From: GCA-2705995 sp965661625
GTDB taxonomy: Bacteria > Bacteroidota > Bacteroidia > Flavobacteriales_G > Salibacteraceae
Reading direction: 5' to 3'
Assembly: GCA_965661625.1 (NCBI GenBank)
Contig: CBFIEM010000007.1
Coordinates: 101,018-165,017 of the forward strand
DNA length: 64,000 nt
In this document: positions 16,884 through 25,768 of the stretch, one piece after another
Layout of the letters: every line of letters starts with the position of its first letter
How positions within the stretch are numbered: the first letter of the stretch is position 1
Notes under the pieces: model-generated
Databases searched by the model: none
What the model was told of the DNA's origin: nothing
What the model saw: the letters and a program-made list of their open reading frames with translations, nothing else
Position numbers and translations under genes: made by a program

Positions 16884-18575
16884 TCAATCAATGAAACTGA
16901 ATAACCTATCCCAACGAATCTTCCCATCAAATAATCCCAATTCTGGATCAAGGGAAAGCCAAACGAGAACCGCCTTACCCACAACATGATTTTCAGGAAC
17001 AAATCCCCAGAATCGCGAATCAGCAGAGTTGTGGCGGTTATCTCCCATTAGCCAGTAATAATTCATTGCGAACGTATAGCTTGTGGCAGGTTGGTCATTG
17101 ATGTAAATCGTTCCGTCACGGACATAAAGTTCGTTGCCCTCATAAACGCTAATAACGCGTTCATACAGCGGCAAGTTGTCGGGTGTAAGCTCAACCGTAG
17201 TGCCGGCTTTCGGTATTGTTAGGGGACCAAAAAAATCTTCCGTCCAGTTGTAATCAGGGTCATTTGGAAAGATGTTATAATCCGGGTTATACTCTTTACG
17301 TGATTGGAAGAAATCAGCTGCTATGCGAGCATCCTTACCATATTGTTGCTGAAACCCTTTTAAAGTCATAGCATCAAATTTATCGGGGTAGTTCAAGTTC
17401 AGTGAAACAGATGAAATGTTCTCTTCACGCTCAAGCGCTTTGGCATTCTCAGCAGTTAGTGGAAAGAGGTACTTGTTTTCTTTAAGCTGACTAACCACCG
17501 GATTTTGGTCTTCATAATCTATGAGGTACTTGGATTTCAGATCGTCTCGTACCTTGTTTGACCGGAAAGGGATTGGATTTGCTGTTTCCACCAAATACTT
17601 GTATTGCATCATGGTTGGCTTTTCAGCAAGTTCTCCATTGATGTAAAGCATTCCGGCCTTGATTTCAAGCACGTCTCCAGGAACCGCCACACAGCGTTTG
17701 ATGTAGTTTTCACGTTTATCAACTGGCCTTACCGTAATTGCACGTTCTTTCAATAAGGCGTCGTGAGCTAATTTACGGTAATGCGCTTCCGATGCAATTT
17801 CATTTTGCTGAGCGAAGTCTTGAATTTTATATCCGATTGCACGCGAGCGAACCATAGCTTCAAATGACATGTTTGATTGGAGCTCCACATCAACCGTATC
17901 TCCTTCTGGATAATTGAATACCACCACGTCATTGCGTTCAACATCCGAAAATCCGGGAAGACGAAAGTAGGGGAGTTCAATCCAATCCAAGTATGATTGG
18001 GTATTAATAACTGGAAAGGAGTGGTGGGTAAATGGAAAAGACAATGGAGTTTGTGGAACCTTTGCCCCGTAATGCATCTTACTTACAAATAAAAAGTCGC
18101 CCTTCAGTAGCGTCTTTTCCATCGATGAAGTAGGAATGGTAAAGGCCTCAAAAAAGTAGGCGCGAATAATACTGGCGGCTACAATTGCAAAAAGAATGGC
18201 GTCTCTCCATTCTTGAGCTGTGTTTTTTGGATTTTTCTTGCGGTCAACAGGACCTACGTATGTTAACTTTTCGTCAAGCGCCAACTTAGGAAGGTAGTAG
18301 AACGGTAAAAATCCGGCCAGTAGCATATCATTGGTTGTTCGTTTTCCATGAACAGTTGCCGTATTGGCCGACATGATTCCTAGCATGATGATGTTAACAC
18401 CAGGAAACATAAGCAAGAAGATCCACCACCATGGTTTCTGGATAAGCTTCAGCCATTCTAAAACTCCGTAAACGGGAATGAGGGCTTTCCATCCAGGTAT
18501 ACCATTCTTCTCAAAAATTTTGTAAAAGCTAAAAAAATAGGATAGCGCAATGAGCGCATAAATGACGTAATTCAT
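16884..18575 (-). CDS. lepB: Signal peptidase I, long Bacteroidota form
   Basis: 563 residues, far longer than the about 320 of E. coli LepB. The first 110 residues carry several hydrophobic helices of the DUF5684-like kind (IPGWKALIPVYG). The peptidase S26 domain follows with the catalytic Ser151 (IPTSSMEKTLLKGD), the general-base Lys near 292 (YIKRCVAVPGD), and the C-terminal GDNRHNSADSRFWGFVP. About 170 extra residues separate the last two blocks. The enzyme removes Sec signal peptides, which the many secreted proteins of this window need. It follows dapB on the same strand. Confidence 0.93.
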   Translation of the reverse strand: MNYVIYALIALSYFFSFYKIFEKNGIPGWKALIPVYGVLEWLKLIQKPWWWIFLLMFPGVNIIMLGIMSANTATVHGKRTTNDMLLAGFLPFYYLPKLALDEKLTYVGPVDRKKNPKNTAQEWRDAILFAIVAASIIRAYFFEAFTIPTSSMEKTLLKGDFLFVSKMHYGAKVPQTPLSFPFTHHSFPVINTQSYLDWIELPYFRLPGFSDVERNDVVVFNYPEGDTVDVELQSNMSFEAMVRSRAIGYKIQDFAQQNEIASEAHYRKLAHDALLKERAITVRPVDKRENYIKRCVAVPGDVLEIKAGMLYINGELAEKPTMMQYKYLVETANPIPFRSNKVRDDLKSKYLIDYEDQNPVVSQLKENKYLFPLTAENAKALEREENISSVSLNLNYPDKFDAMTLKGFQQQYGKDARIAADFFQSRKEYNPDYNIFPNDPDYNWTEDFFGPLTIPKAGTTVELTPDNLPLYERVISVYEGNELYVRDGTIYINDQPATSYTFAMNYYWLMGDNRHNSADSRFWGFVPENHVVGKAVLVWLSLDPELGLFDGKIRWDRLFSFID

Positions 18576-18653
18576 AAGTCGAAATTGTGTCGTGAAATTA
18601 AATGAAAAGGTCGAGTGTGCTTCACAAACAATGTTAAATGGTGTGAATGGTAT

Positions 18654-19364
18654 TTAAATGGCTAATAAATCCTTCATAGTATATATTCCGCGCTTACCAA
18701 CCAACCAAGCTGCAGCTTGGATAGCGCCAAGTGCGAATCCCTCGCGCCCTTTTGCTTCGTGAGTGAGCTCAATACAATCTGCGTCACTTTCGAATTTAAG
18801 GATATGCGTTCCTGGAACTTCGGGTATGCGCTCATGTGTTATGTTTAAGTCTCGTTTTCCCGATGCAGTTTGATGTTTCCATAGGTCGTAAGCATCCATT
18901 GAATGGAGCACCACTTCTGCAGTAGTGATTGCAGTTCCGCTTGGTGCGTCTAATTTTTCAGTGTGATGAACTTCATGAATACTTGGACGGTATTCTGGAT
19001 GCTTGTTCATTAACCTTCCCAATTTAGCGGTCATTTCCCAATAGAGGTTCACACCAATGCTAAAATTGGTAGCGTAAAACATGCTGCCTTCAGCATCATT
19101 ACACGCCTTGCTCACAGCATCGAAATGCTCATACCATGCTGTAGTTCCAACAACAATAGGAACCTGTGCGTCAAAGCATGCGTTGATGTTACTTATTACA
19201 CTGTTCGGAACAGAGAACTCGATTGCGACATCTGCTTGTTTCAATGTTTCCTGATTTACAGGGTTAGCTTCATCGAAACGAGCAACTATTTCGTGACCCA
19301 TTGATTCTGCCAATGGTTCGATGGTTTTACCCATTCTTCCATATCCAATTAATGCAATTTTCAT
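18654..19364 (-). CDS. dapB: 4-hydroxy-tetrahydrodipicolinate reductase
   Basis: 236 residues, the short DapB form. The N-terminal NAD(P)-binding start is MKIALIGYGRMGKTIE; the family block HEVHHTEKLDAPSGTA carries the catalytic His pair and Lys. It reduces dihydrodipicolinate in the lysine and diaminopimelate pathway that supplies peptidoglycan. Its ATG overlaps the stop of the DUF5683 gene by four bases. The position between the partition genes and lepB is a conserved Bacteroidota arrangement. Confidence 0.95.
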   Translation of the reverse strand: MKIALIGYGRMGKTIEPLAESMGHEIVARFDEANPVNQETLKQADVAIEFSVPNSVISNINACFDAQVPIVVGTTAWYEHFDAVSKACNDAEGSMFYATNFSIGVNLYWEMTAKLGRLMNKHPEYRPSIHEVHHTEKLDAPSGTAITTAEVVLHSMDAYDLWKHQTASGKRDLNITHERIPEVPGTHILKFESDADCIELTHEAKGREGFALGAIQAAAWLVGKRGIYTMKDLLAI

Positions 19365-19999
19365 GGCCGTTGCTTTTTACCAAGGGTTAAAGTGAGCTTT
19401 ACTCCAGAAAAACTCGTTCGTGTAATGGGGTTCATACGGACATCCGGCTGCCAATGTAGTGAGAGGTTGTCGCTTACGTCAAAGTGAAATAAATGGGCAT
19501 CAACACTTGCGTCAACGATATTCAAGACGTAAGTCAAGCCACCGAGAATAATGTTCAACTCCATCCATTGCCTATGCTGGTTGCGCAAGTCGCGCAGTCC
19601 CGTATTGCTAATGAGCCCTTCATATTCATTAATGGTTGTGGAATCGTTATCGATCGCATTGCGGTAATTATCGCGATATTCTACGTAAAGGTCACGATTC
19701 TCTAGTGCGAAGTAGGTGCATGTGGCAAATGCAGCGTAAATAATTGGAACCTTCCAAGCTTTTTTGTTGTAAACCTGGCCAGCTCCCGGAAGAACAGCAC
19801 TTAAAATCGCAGCTTTTCGCGGACTGTGATTCATGAGATTTTCAGGTTGAACTACAGCTGCCGAATCACCTGATGATACACGCTGCTGCAGTTGAGCGTA
19901 TGAATTCCAGGTCAAGGAGCAGAATACGAGAATGAGTAGCCAATACTTCAAATCGAAAGATTTGTGGCAAAAATACCACTTACGGATTAAGGAGGTCAA
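19361..19999 (-). CDS. DUF5683 domain membrane-associated protein
   Basis: 212 residues. The N-terminus has a signal-like hydrophobic stretch (YWLLILVFCSLTWNSYAQ). The DUF5683 block follows: SPRKAAILSAVLPGAGQVYNKKAW, a short hydrophobic helix (IIYAAFATCTYFAL), then a region rich in Asn and Tyr and a second helix near the DAHLFHFDVSD strand. Function is not known. Its start overlaps the end of parB by 20 bases and its stop overlaps dapB by four, so the four genes should be translated from one message. The start is fixed by the only Met in the frame. Confidence 0.85.
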   Translation of the reverse strand: MTSLIRKWYFCHKSFDLKYWLLILVFCSLTWNSYAQLQQRVSSGDSAAVVQPENLMNHSPRKAAILSAVLPGAGQVYNKKAWKVPIIYAAFATCTYFALENRDLYVEYRDNYRNAIDNDSTTINEYEGLISNTGLRDLRNQHRQWMELNIILGGLTYVLNIVDASVDAHLFHFDVSDNLSLHWQPDVRMNPITRTSFSGVKLTLTLGKKQRP

Positions 20000-20873
20000 G
20001 TAGTTTCGTTAAATCCGCGTCGTTGTCAAATGGAATTGCAAGTTTTCCTTTGCCATCGTCTGTAATGCGAATGCTCACCTTGCGATTTAAAATGCGCTCC
20101 AAGTCAATTTGATGTTTCTGTTGTTCAAACGAGAGTTCCGCATTTTTAGAACCCTTTGCAACAGGTGATTTAGTAGCTGTTTTTGATGCTTTCGCTAGTT
20201 GCTCTGCCTGTCTTACAGAAAGTCCTTTTGAACCAATCAGGTTGAAAATTTCCAACTGACGTCCTTCTTCCTTTACGTTTATCAATGCGCGAGCATGGCC
20301 CATTGAAATTGACTTGTTTCGGATTCCTTTTTGAATTTCTACAGGAAGCTTTAGGAGTCGCAAGTAATTGGTAACGGTTACGCGTTTTTTCGCTACGCGA
20401 TCTGCAAGCGCTTCTTGTGTCAGCTCAATTTCATCAATTAGTCGCTGGTAGCTCAAAGCTACTTCGATAGCATCCAAGTCTTGACGTTGAATGTTCTCAA
20501 CCAATGCCATTTCTAACATCGTTTGATCATTTGCCACGCGAATGTATGCCGGTATATGTTCTAAGCCAGCCTTTTGTGAAGCCCGATAGCGACGCTCTCC
20601 AGAGATTAACTCGAATTTTTTTGATCCGGTTTTACGAACCGTAATAGGTTGGATGACGCCATGAACGCGAATAGATTGGGCCAGTTCTTCTAACGCTTCT
20701 TCATCGAAATGGGTGCGGGGCTGATAAGGGTTGGTAGCAATCAAATCAATTGGAATCTCGGCAGTTGCACCAAGTACCGCTGGGTCTTTTCTAACCTCTT
20801 CTTGAGATTCATCCTCTGTTGCAGACAAGAGGGCACTGAGCCCTTTTCCCAAAGCACGTTTTTTATTCGCCAT
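19980..20873 (-). CDS. parB: Chromosome-partitioning protein ParB
   Basis: 297 residues. The N-terminal ParB/Spo0J domain contains the CTPase motif GERRYRASQKAGL and the NPYQPRTHFDEEALEELAQSI segment. A central helix-turn-helix (LTQEALADRVAKKRVTVTNYLRLLKLP) reads parS. A short C-terminal dimerisation domain ends in DLTKLLDLLNP. It works with ParA to load and separate chromosome origins, and it overlaps parA by 11 bases. I found no intact parS palindrome in the window. Confidence 0.95.
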   Translation of the reverse strand: MANKKRALGKGLSALLSATEDESQEEVRKDPAVLGATAEIPIDLIATNPYQPRTHFDEEALEELAQSIRVHGVIQPITVRKTGSKKFELISGERRYRASQKAGLEHIPAYIRVANDQTMLEMALVENIQRQDLDAIEVALSYQRLIDEIELTQEALADRVAKKRVTVTNYLRLLKLPVEIQKGIRNKSISMGHARALINVKEEGRQLEIFNLIGSKGLSVRQAEQLAKASKTATKSPVAKGSKNAELSFEQQKHQIDLERILNRKVSIRITDDGKGKLAIPFDNDADLTKLLDLLNP

Positions 20874-21675
20874 CGATATCTATCATTTTATCAGCTTCAC
20901 TGATTTTGGTCAAATTATTTTTCTGCATGATTTCACGTGCCAAGTTTAAATAATTCACGGCCCCTTTGCTTGAAGCATCATGCATGATAATAGTTTCACC
21001 ATGAGAAGGAGCTTCCCCCAATTTAGTATTGCGGTGAATGACCGTGTCAAACACCAGTTGCTGGAAATGCATTTTTACCTCTTCAACAACTTGATTGGCC
21101 AAACGAAGGCGCTGGTCGTACATGGTAAGAAGCATTCCTTCAATTTCTAAATCGGGATTCAGACGACTTTGAACAATTTTAATGGTATTCAATAGTTTGC
21201 CAAGTCCTTCAAGCGCAAAGTACTCACATTGAATGGGGACGATAACTGAATCAGCTGCTGTAAGCGAGTTTACTGTGATTAATCCCAGAGAAGGTGAGCA
21301 ATCCAAAATGATGAAGTCGTAATTGTCCTTGATCTTCTTCAGGACGGCCTTCATCATTTTCTCCCGATTAGGAAGGTTTATCATCTCAATCTCCGCACCA
21401 ACTAAATCGATATGTGCAGGAAGAATATCGAGGTTTGGGTTAGGTGTAGAGAGGATGATATCCTGCGGTTCAGCCTCATTAATGATGCATTCGTAAATAC
21501 TTGTTTTGATGTTTTTAGGATCGAAGCCAACTCCAGAGGTTGCGTTAGCTTGTGGGTCCGCATCCACGATTAATGTCTTCTGATCCAGCGCGCCTAAACT
21601 CGCTGCTAAATTGATGGCTGTGGTTGTTTTACCCACGCCTCCTTTTTGATTCGCTATCGCAATAATTTTTCCCAT
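20863..21675 (-). CDS. parA: Chromosome-partitioning ATPase ParA (Soj)
   Basis: 270 residues of the ParA/MinD ATPase family. The deviant Walker A box is KGGVGKTTTAINLAASLG (residues about 11-28). The second strand LIVDADPQANATSGVG and Walker B-like DFIILDCSPSLGLITVNSL follow. It is the first gene of the parA-parB-DUF5683-dapB-lepB series and drives movement of ParB-bound origin DNA over the nucleoid. About 195 non-coding bases separate it from the divergent FMN reductase; no perfect promoter motif was found there. Confidence 0.96.
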   Translation of the reverse strand: MGKIIAIANQKGGVGKTTTAINLAASLGALDQKTLIVDADPQANATSGVGFDPKNIKTSIYECIINEAEPQDIILSTPNPNLDILPAHIDLVGAEIEMINLPNREKMMKAVLKKIKDNYDFIILDCSPSLGLITVNSLTAADSVIVPIQCEYFALEGLGKLLNTIKIVQSRLNPDLEIEGMLLTMYDQRLRLANQVVEEVKMHFQQLVFDTVIHRNTKLGEAPSHGETIIMHDASSKGAVNYLNLAREIMQKNNLTKISEADKMIDIDGE

Positions 21676-21870
21676 CGCTTCGATTTCCCGCGTGCTTAAA
21701 AATGGCTACGCCATTCGAGGTTGAACAACTTGATTCGTAATACGTTTGAACGATTTACCTTTCTTTGCAAGAATAGAAGGCCTTACAAAGGAAATAAAAC
21801 TACGTGTTGAAGGCAATAAAGAAGCTAAAATTCAAGCAGGAATTACTAACAAAAATCTGTTGACAGCAAG

Positions 21871-22398
21871 ATGACAACTCTAATATGTGGTACGAATAGA
21901 CCTAATAACGTAACAAGCATCGTTGTGCGGGCTTATGCTGAATTGTTGAAAAGTAAAGGTGAGCCCGCTCAGATACTTGAACTAGAACACTTGCCTCAGG
22001 ACTTTATTTTTCGGAATGATGTTATTGGAGAGAAGAATCCTGTGTTTTCAGAATTGGTTGTCAAGTACATCGCTAAAGTAGAGCGTATCGTTATTATATC
22101 TCCAGAATACAATGGTGGTTTTCCAGGCGTGTTGAAATCCTTCATTGATGCGGTATGGCCAGCCGACATGAAAGGGAAGCGAGTAGCCTTAGTTGGTGTG
22201 GCATCAGGTAGAGCTGGTAATCTGCGGGGAATGGATCAACTTACTAATATCTTGCACTATCTATCCGTTCACGTATTACCATTCAAAGTTCCTATTAGCT
22301 CAATCGATAAGTATTTGAATGAAGCGCGTGAACTGACTGATGAGAACACCTTAGCGGTATTGAACAAGCAAGTAGATTTGTTCTTAAACTTCGAATAA
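21871..22398 (+). CDS. NADPH-dependent FMN reductase family protein
   Basis: 175 residues of the flavodoxin-like FMN_red family. The N-terminal phosphate-binding loop is ICGTNRPNNVTS. The flavin-ring contact SPEYNGGFPGVLKSFIDAVWP is a near-perfect family signature. Such proteins reduce FMN, quinones or azo compounds with NAD(P)H; the physiological substrate is not shown. It is a single-gene unit followed by a hairpin terminator at 22509-22544. Confidence 0.9.
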   Translation: MTTLICGTNRPNNVTSIVVRAYAELLKSKGEPAQILELEHLPQDFIFRNDVIGEKNPVFSELVVKYIAKVERIVIISPEYNGGFPGVLKSFIDAVWPADMKGKRVALVGVASGRAGNLRGMDQLTNILHYLSVHVLPFKVPISSIDKYLNEARELTDENTLAVLNKQVDLFLNFE

Positions 22399-22508
22399 GG
22401 ACCGTTTAACCATTATTTTAACCATTCAACGAATTGCACTATGATATTTCCTAACACCACTGCATATTTGTGTCAGTTTAGTTAGGCAACCAACTCTTAA
22501 ACAAGGGT

Positions 22509-22544
22509 AAAAAGGGCATCCAAGTAATTTGGATGCCTTTTTTT
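22509..22544. terminator. Bidirectional rho-independent terminator
   Basis: A nine-base stem GGCATCCAA / TTGGATGCC with a five-base loop, flanked by five A and seven T. It lies between the FMN reductase gene and the converging DUF4625 lipoprotein gene, whose stop codon touches the T-run. Confidence 0.9.
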
Positions 22545-22974
22545 ATGGGTGAATGTGTATATCTAAACTAATTGTATTGCCTTTGTTACCAGCTTCGTCA
22601 ATCGATTCAAGTGTAAAGTGATATAGGCCGGTGTCTGCTGCGGCTGGAATAACTTTGGCGAAGTTGAAAGAAGCTTCATTGCCGCTCAATAGCATGAGGG
22701 TATCCCATTCCCATTCTTCAGCAATAAATTTATGACTGTGACCATCTCCTGCAGGATGCAACTCCATTGTCGCTTGAGCAAGGCCTTCGTTATCCGAAAG
22801 ATTACCAGCTATGAAGAGGGAGTCTCCAATGTTCACCGATTCATCTTCAATAGGTAATATGAGTGCAGCTTGTGGCTTGGTGACGTCTTCGTTATTGTCG
22901 TCGTCTTTCGAACAGCCTAGAAATAGGGTTGAAGCTGCAAAAAGCATTAAACTAAACTTCTTCATTGATTTCAT
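22543..22974 (-). CDS. DUF4625 lipoprotein, probable metal-uptake partner
   Basis: 143 residues. A signal peptide with lipobox (STLFLGC) is followed by an acidic linker (SKDDDNNED). The body has the DUF4625 pattern: a repeated immunoglobulin-like fold with GDSLFIAGNLSDNEGLAQA and YHFTLESIDEAGNKG. A GDGHSHKF loop and the terminal DIHIHP supply histidines that could bind metal. It is divergent from a Fur-family regulator that precedes a TonB receptor. In other Bacteroidota, DUF4625 lipoproteins are often found beside such receptors; a role in zinc or other metal capture is an inference. An in-frame ATG three codons in is equally possible as start. Confidence 0.75.
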   Translation of the reverse strand: MKSMKKFSLMLFAASTLFLGCSKDDDNNEDVTKPQAALILPIEDESVNIGDSLFIAGNLSDNEGLAQATMELHPAGDGHSHKFIAEEWEWDTLMLLSGNEASFNFAKVIPAAADTGLYHFTLESIDEAGNKGNTISLDIHIHP

Positions 22975-22990
22975 TTTTTCTTTTGTTCAA

Positions 22991-23007
22991 AGAAATAAAT
23001 AATTTCT
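22991..23007. promoter_or_regulatory. Candidate Fur/Zur-type operator between divergent genes
   Basis: AGAAAT-AAATA-ATTTCT is an AT-rich inverted repeat in the 68-base gap between the DUF4625 lipoprotein gene and the Fur-family gene. The place suits control of both by the adjacent regulator. The motif is short and in AT-rich DNA, so chance is not excluded. Confidence 0.3.
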
Positions 23008-23030
23008 AAATGAAACTAAGTTGCATTTAC

Positions 23031-23038
23031 TAATTTTG
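23031..23038 (+). promoter_or_regulatory. -7 promoter element of the Fur-family gene, possibly leaderless
   Basis: TAATTTTG matches TAnnTTTG exactly and is followed by only four bases (ctca) before the ATG. With the usual distance from this element to the transcription start, the message would begin at or next to the start codon. No clear -33 TTG is present. Confidence 0.45.
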
Positions 23039-23042
23039 CTCA

Positions 23043-23456
23043 ATGCCGCTCGAAAAACTATTGTCTGCAAAAGGAATGCGTATCACCAGCACGAGAAAGG
23101 GTGTGCTAAATGCTTTTGAGAAATCATCCTGCGCGATGTCGCATGGAGAATTGGAATCAGTAATTGGTGAATCAGTAGACCGTGTAACCCTATACCGAAC
23201 GCTAGATTTATTTGAAGCCAAAGGGATATTACACCGTGTGGTAGATAAACAAGGCGTGGTGCGTTATTCGCGTTGCAAGCACGATTGTTCCGAGGCAGAG
23301 CACCACGATACACACTTGCACTTTCAATGTGAAGTTTGTGATCAAGTGAGTTGTTTGCCTCAAGTTCAAATTGCTCGTCCAACTATCCCTCAACCATACC
23401 AAATTAATGATTGGTACATGATTGCTACAGGCGTATGCGCAAGTTGTTCGGAATAG
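23043..23456 (+). CDS. Fur-family metal-responsive repressor (Zur-like)
   Basis: 137 residues. The winged-helix part includes MRITSTRKGVLNAF and the recognition helix region SVDRVTLYRTLDLFEAKGIL. The C-terminal half has the metal-sensing pattern HHDTHLHFQCEVC and a second cysteine pair CASC at the end, giving the structural zinc site CxxC...CxxC. Fur, Zur and PerR cannot be told apart from this alone. The downstream TonB receptor overlaps it by 22 bases and a DUF4625 lipoprotein is divergent, so the target is likely uptake of a scarce metal, perhaps zinc. Confidence 0.88.
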   Translation: MPLEKLLSAKGMRITSTRKGVLNAFEKSSCAMSHGELESVIGESVDRVTLYRTLDLFEAKGILHRVVDKQGVVRYSRCKHDCSEAEHHDTHLHFQCEVCDQVSCLPQVQIARPTIPQPYQINDWYMIATGVCASCSE

Positions 23457-25759
23457 CAATAGCTTTAAGTTTTGGGCTTGTTGCGCAAGGGCAAGAAGAA
23501 GTAATCCTCAGCGGAAGAACGGTAACTGCTCATGGAGAACAGGTTCCAGGAGCATCTGTTGTTGAGGTCATTACGCAAAAAGGCAGCTACTCAAATAAGC
23601 AAGGTGAGTTTTCACTGTCATTTACACCGAATCAGTTTGTAGCCCTGCACGTTAGTTATTTGGGGTTTAAAGATGTTATTGATTCATTTAAAATAGTCAA
23701 TGATACTTTCCTATACATAACCCTTATTCCTAAGGCAGATGAGTTACCTGAAGTTGTTATCAAGGATCATAGGTTAGCGCAAAAAATAAAGGTGGGTGAA
23801 CAGCGATTTGAACTGGAATCTATGAATGGGGGTGACCGCGGTACACTGATTGGCGCATTGGAACAAGTGCCGGGAATTTCGGCTATGAATGTAGGGGTTG
23901 GCGTAAGTAAGCCTGTTATCAGAGGGATGACTGCCAACCGGGTGGCAGTTCAGGTAGATGGCGTTAATCAGCAAGGACAACAATGGGGCTCAGACCATGG
24001 TTTAGAGGTAGATCTCCAAAACGTTCAGCGGGTCAGTATCATCAAAGGACCAGCTGCATTGATTTATGATGCTGAAGGAATAGGTGGGATGATTCGTGTT
24101 TTACCTGAGCGACCGTTGGATCAGCGCTCATTGCAAATAACACCATCCACCACGTTTAAAAATAATAACAACCACCTGAGTACAAGTCTAGACGTTAAAT
24201 GGAGGGGAACAGATTTGTTTATTCATGGCAGGCTTACGAGGGTTGACTTTGGCGATTACCGCATTCCCGCATCTTCTTTTACTTACAATGGATTTGTACT
24301 TCCTGTTGCTAATGGGCATTTACTGAATACATCCGGCCGTGAGCGGAACGGGTCGTTGGAGTTTGGGGTAATTAAGAATTGGGGCTATTCGCGTGTAAAG
24401 CTAAGTCGGTACGCGCTTGATATGGGGTTATTCCCTGGTGCTTTTGGAATTCCTAGAAGTTACAGTCTCGTACCAGATGGAGATCGCAAGGATATTGACT
24501 TACCTAGTCAAACTGTTGCGCACACTAAAGTTGTGTGGAACCATTTACACCTCATAGGTAAAAGGGACAATGAGTTGCGGTTTACAATAGGTGGACAGCA
24601 AAATGTGAGGCGAGAAAACGCATTGCCTCATGGACAGGGGTTTGATGGAGGTAGCAGTACGCGAGCCCTGGATTTAACGTTGTCTACCATTGATTTGAAG
24701 TCAACTTTTAAGCAAACAAGCGATGCTTGGGGGTTCGAGGGAGGTTTAAGTATGAACGGTCAGCGGAATGAAGTAAGGGGTTTTGAATTCTTAATTCCCG
24801 GCTACCGACAATTCAGCTTAAGGGGCTTTGGTGTTTTGAACAAGTCACTGAGTCCAAAAACAGAACTAAGCGGAGGTATTAGGGTTGATAGGACTGCAAT
24901 GACAGTTGATCGTGGTGTTGCTCAAGTAGAAGATCGTGTTACGGGCAGTTTCTTGCGCAATGATTCGTTTCAACGTGAATTTTTAAACCTTGGAGCCTCT
25001 CTGGCTTTGCATCATGAGTGGAGTGAGCGATGGGAGAGTACAATTCAGTTTGCTCGAGTTTATCGGAATCCGAACATTGCCGAATTAGCGTCAAATGGTG
25101 TTCACCACGGTACATTCAGGCACGAGTTAGGAAATGCTGATATAACCCCAGAATTGGGATATCAGGTTGATTTAAACCTCAACTATGGTTCACAGCGTGT
25201 AAGTTGGCTTATGAGTGGATTTTTCGCAAACTATTCCAATTACATTTACCTTAAACCTACAGCTCAATTCTCATCACTTCCTGAAGGAGGGCAACTGTTT
25301 GCATACAGTCAGACACGCTCAACGTATACAGGAGGAGAAACACAGCTCAATTTAAAGGTTTCAAAAAGAGTACGTTATAATGTGCAGCTAGAGGCAGTGT
25401 TCAATACAAATTCAGCTACGGGCATTCCACTTCCGTTTACACCAGCTCCTCGTGTTAATTCTATGCTGGAGTTTAAGCCAAAGGAGAGCTGGAAACTATG
25501 GGTGTCCTATACTTACTCTACCGAGCAAAACCGTGTAGATCGCAATGAAATGATTACGCCTGCCTACCAGCTTGTTGATTTGGGAACGTCTGGTGTATTG
25601 CGATTTAACCGGATTCATGTGCAATGGTCAATAGCGCTCCAGAATGCACTTGATGAGCGCTACTTAAATCACTTGAGTAGGTATCGCCTCTTGAACTTAC
25701 CTGAGCAAGGACGGAATTGGGTGTTTACGTTAAAAGTACCTGTTAAATGGACGTATTGA
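23435..25759 (+). CDS. TonB-dependent outer-membrane receptor, probable metal uptake
   Basis: 774 residues from the ATG at 23435, which opens a good signal peptide (MRKLFGIAIALSFGLVAQG); an in-frame start eight codons upstream adds charged residues. A carboxypeptidase-regulatory-like domain (about 20-110) is followed by the plug (IGALEQVPGISAMNVGVG, PVIRGMTANRVAVQVDGV, RVSIIKGPAALIYDAEGIGG). The 22-strand barrel follows, ending in NWVFTLKVPVKWTY. The plug carries QQWGSDHGLEVD, a sequence I associate with ZnuD-like receptors. It overlaps the Fur-family gene, so the two are expressed together. Confidence 0.9.
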   Translation: MRKLFGIAIALSFGLVAQGQEEVILSGRTVTAHGEQVPGASVVEVITQKGSYSNKQGEFSLSFTPNQFVALHVSYLGFKDVIDSFKIVNDTFLYITLIPKADELPEVVIKDHRLAQKIKVGEQRFELESMNGGDRGTLIGALEQVPGISAMNVGVGVSKPVIRGMTANRVAVQVDGVNQQGQQWGSDHGLEVDLQNVQRVSIIKGPAALIYDAEGIGGMIRVLPERPLDQRSLQITPSTTFKNNNNHLSTSLDVKWRGTDLFIHGRLTRVDFGDYRIPASSFTYNGFVLPVANGHLLNTSGRERNGSLEFGVIKNWGYSRVKLSRYALDMGLFPGAFGIPRSYSLVPDGDRKDIDLPSQTVAHTKVVWNHLHLIGKRDNELRFTIGGQQNVRRENALPHGQGFDGGSSTRALDLTLSTIDLKSTFKQTSDAWGFEGGLSMNGQRNEVRGFEFLIPGYRQFSLRGFGVLNKSLSPKTELSGGIRVDRTAMTVDRGVAQVEDRVTGSFLRNDSFQREFLNLGASLALHHEWSERWESTIQFARVYRNPNIAELASNGVHHGTFRHELGNADITPELGYQVDLNLNYGSQRVSWLMSGFFANYSNYIYLKPTAQFSSLPEGGQLFAYSQTRSTYTGGETQLNLKVSKRVRYNVQLEAVFNTNSATGIPLPFTPAPRVNSMLEFKPKESWKLWVSYTYSTEQNRVDRNEMITPAYQLVDLGTSGVLRFNRIHVQWSIALQNALDERYLNHLSRYRLLNLPEQGRNWVFTLKVPVKWTY

Positions 25760-25768
25760 TACGCGAAT

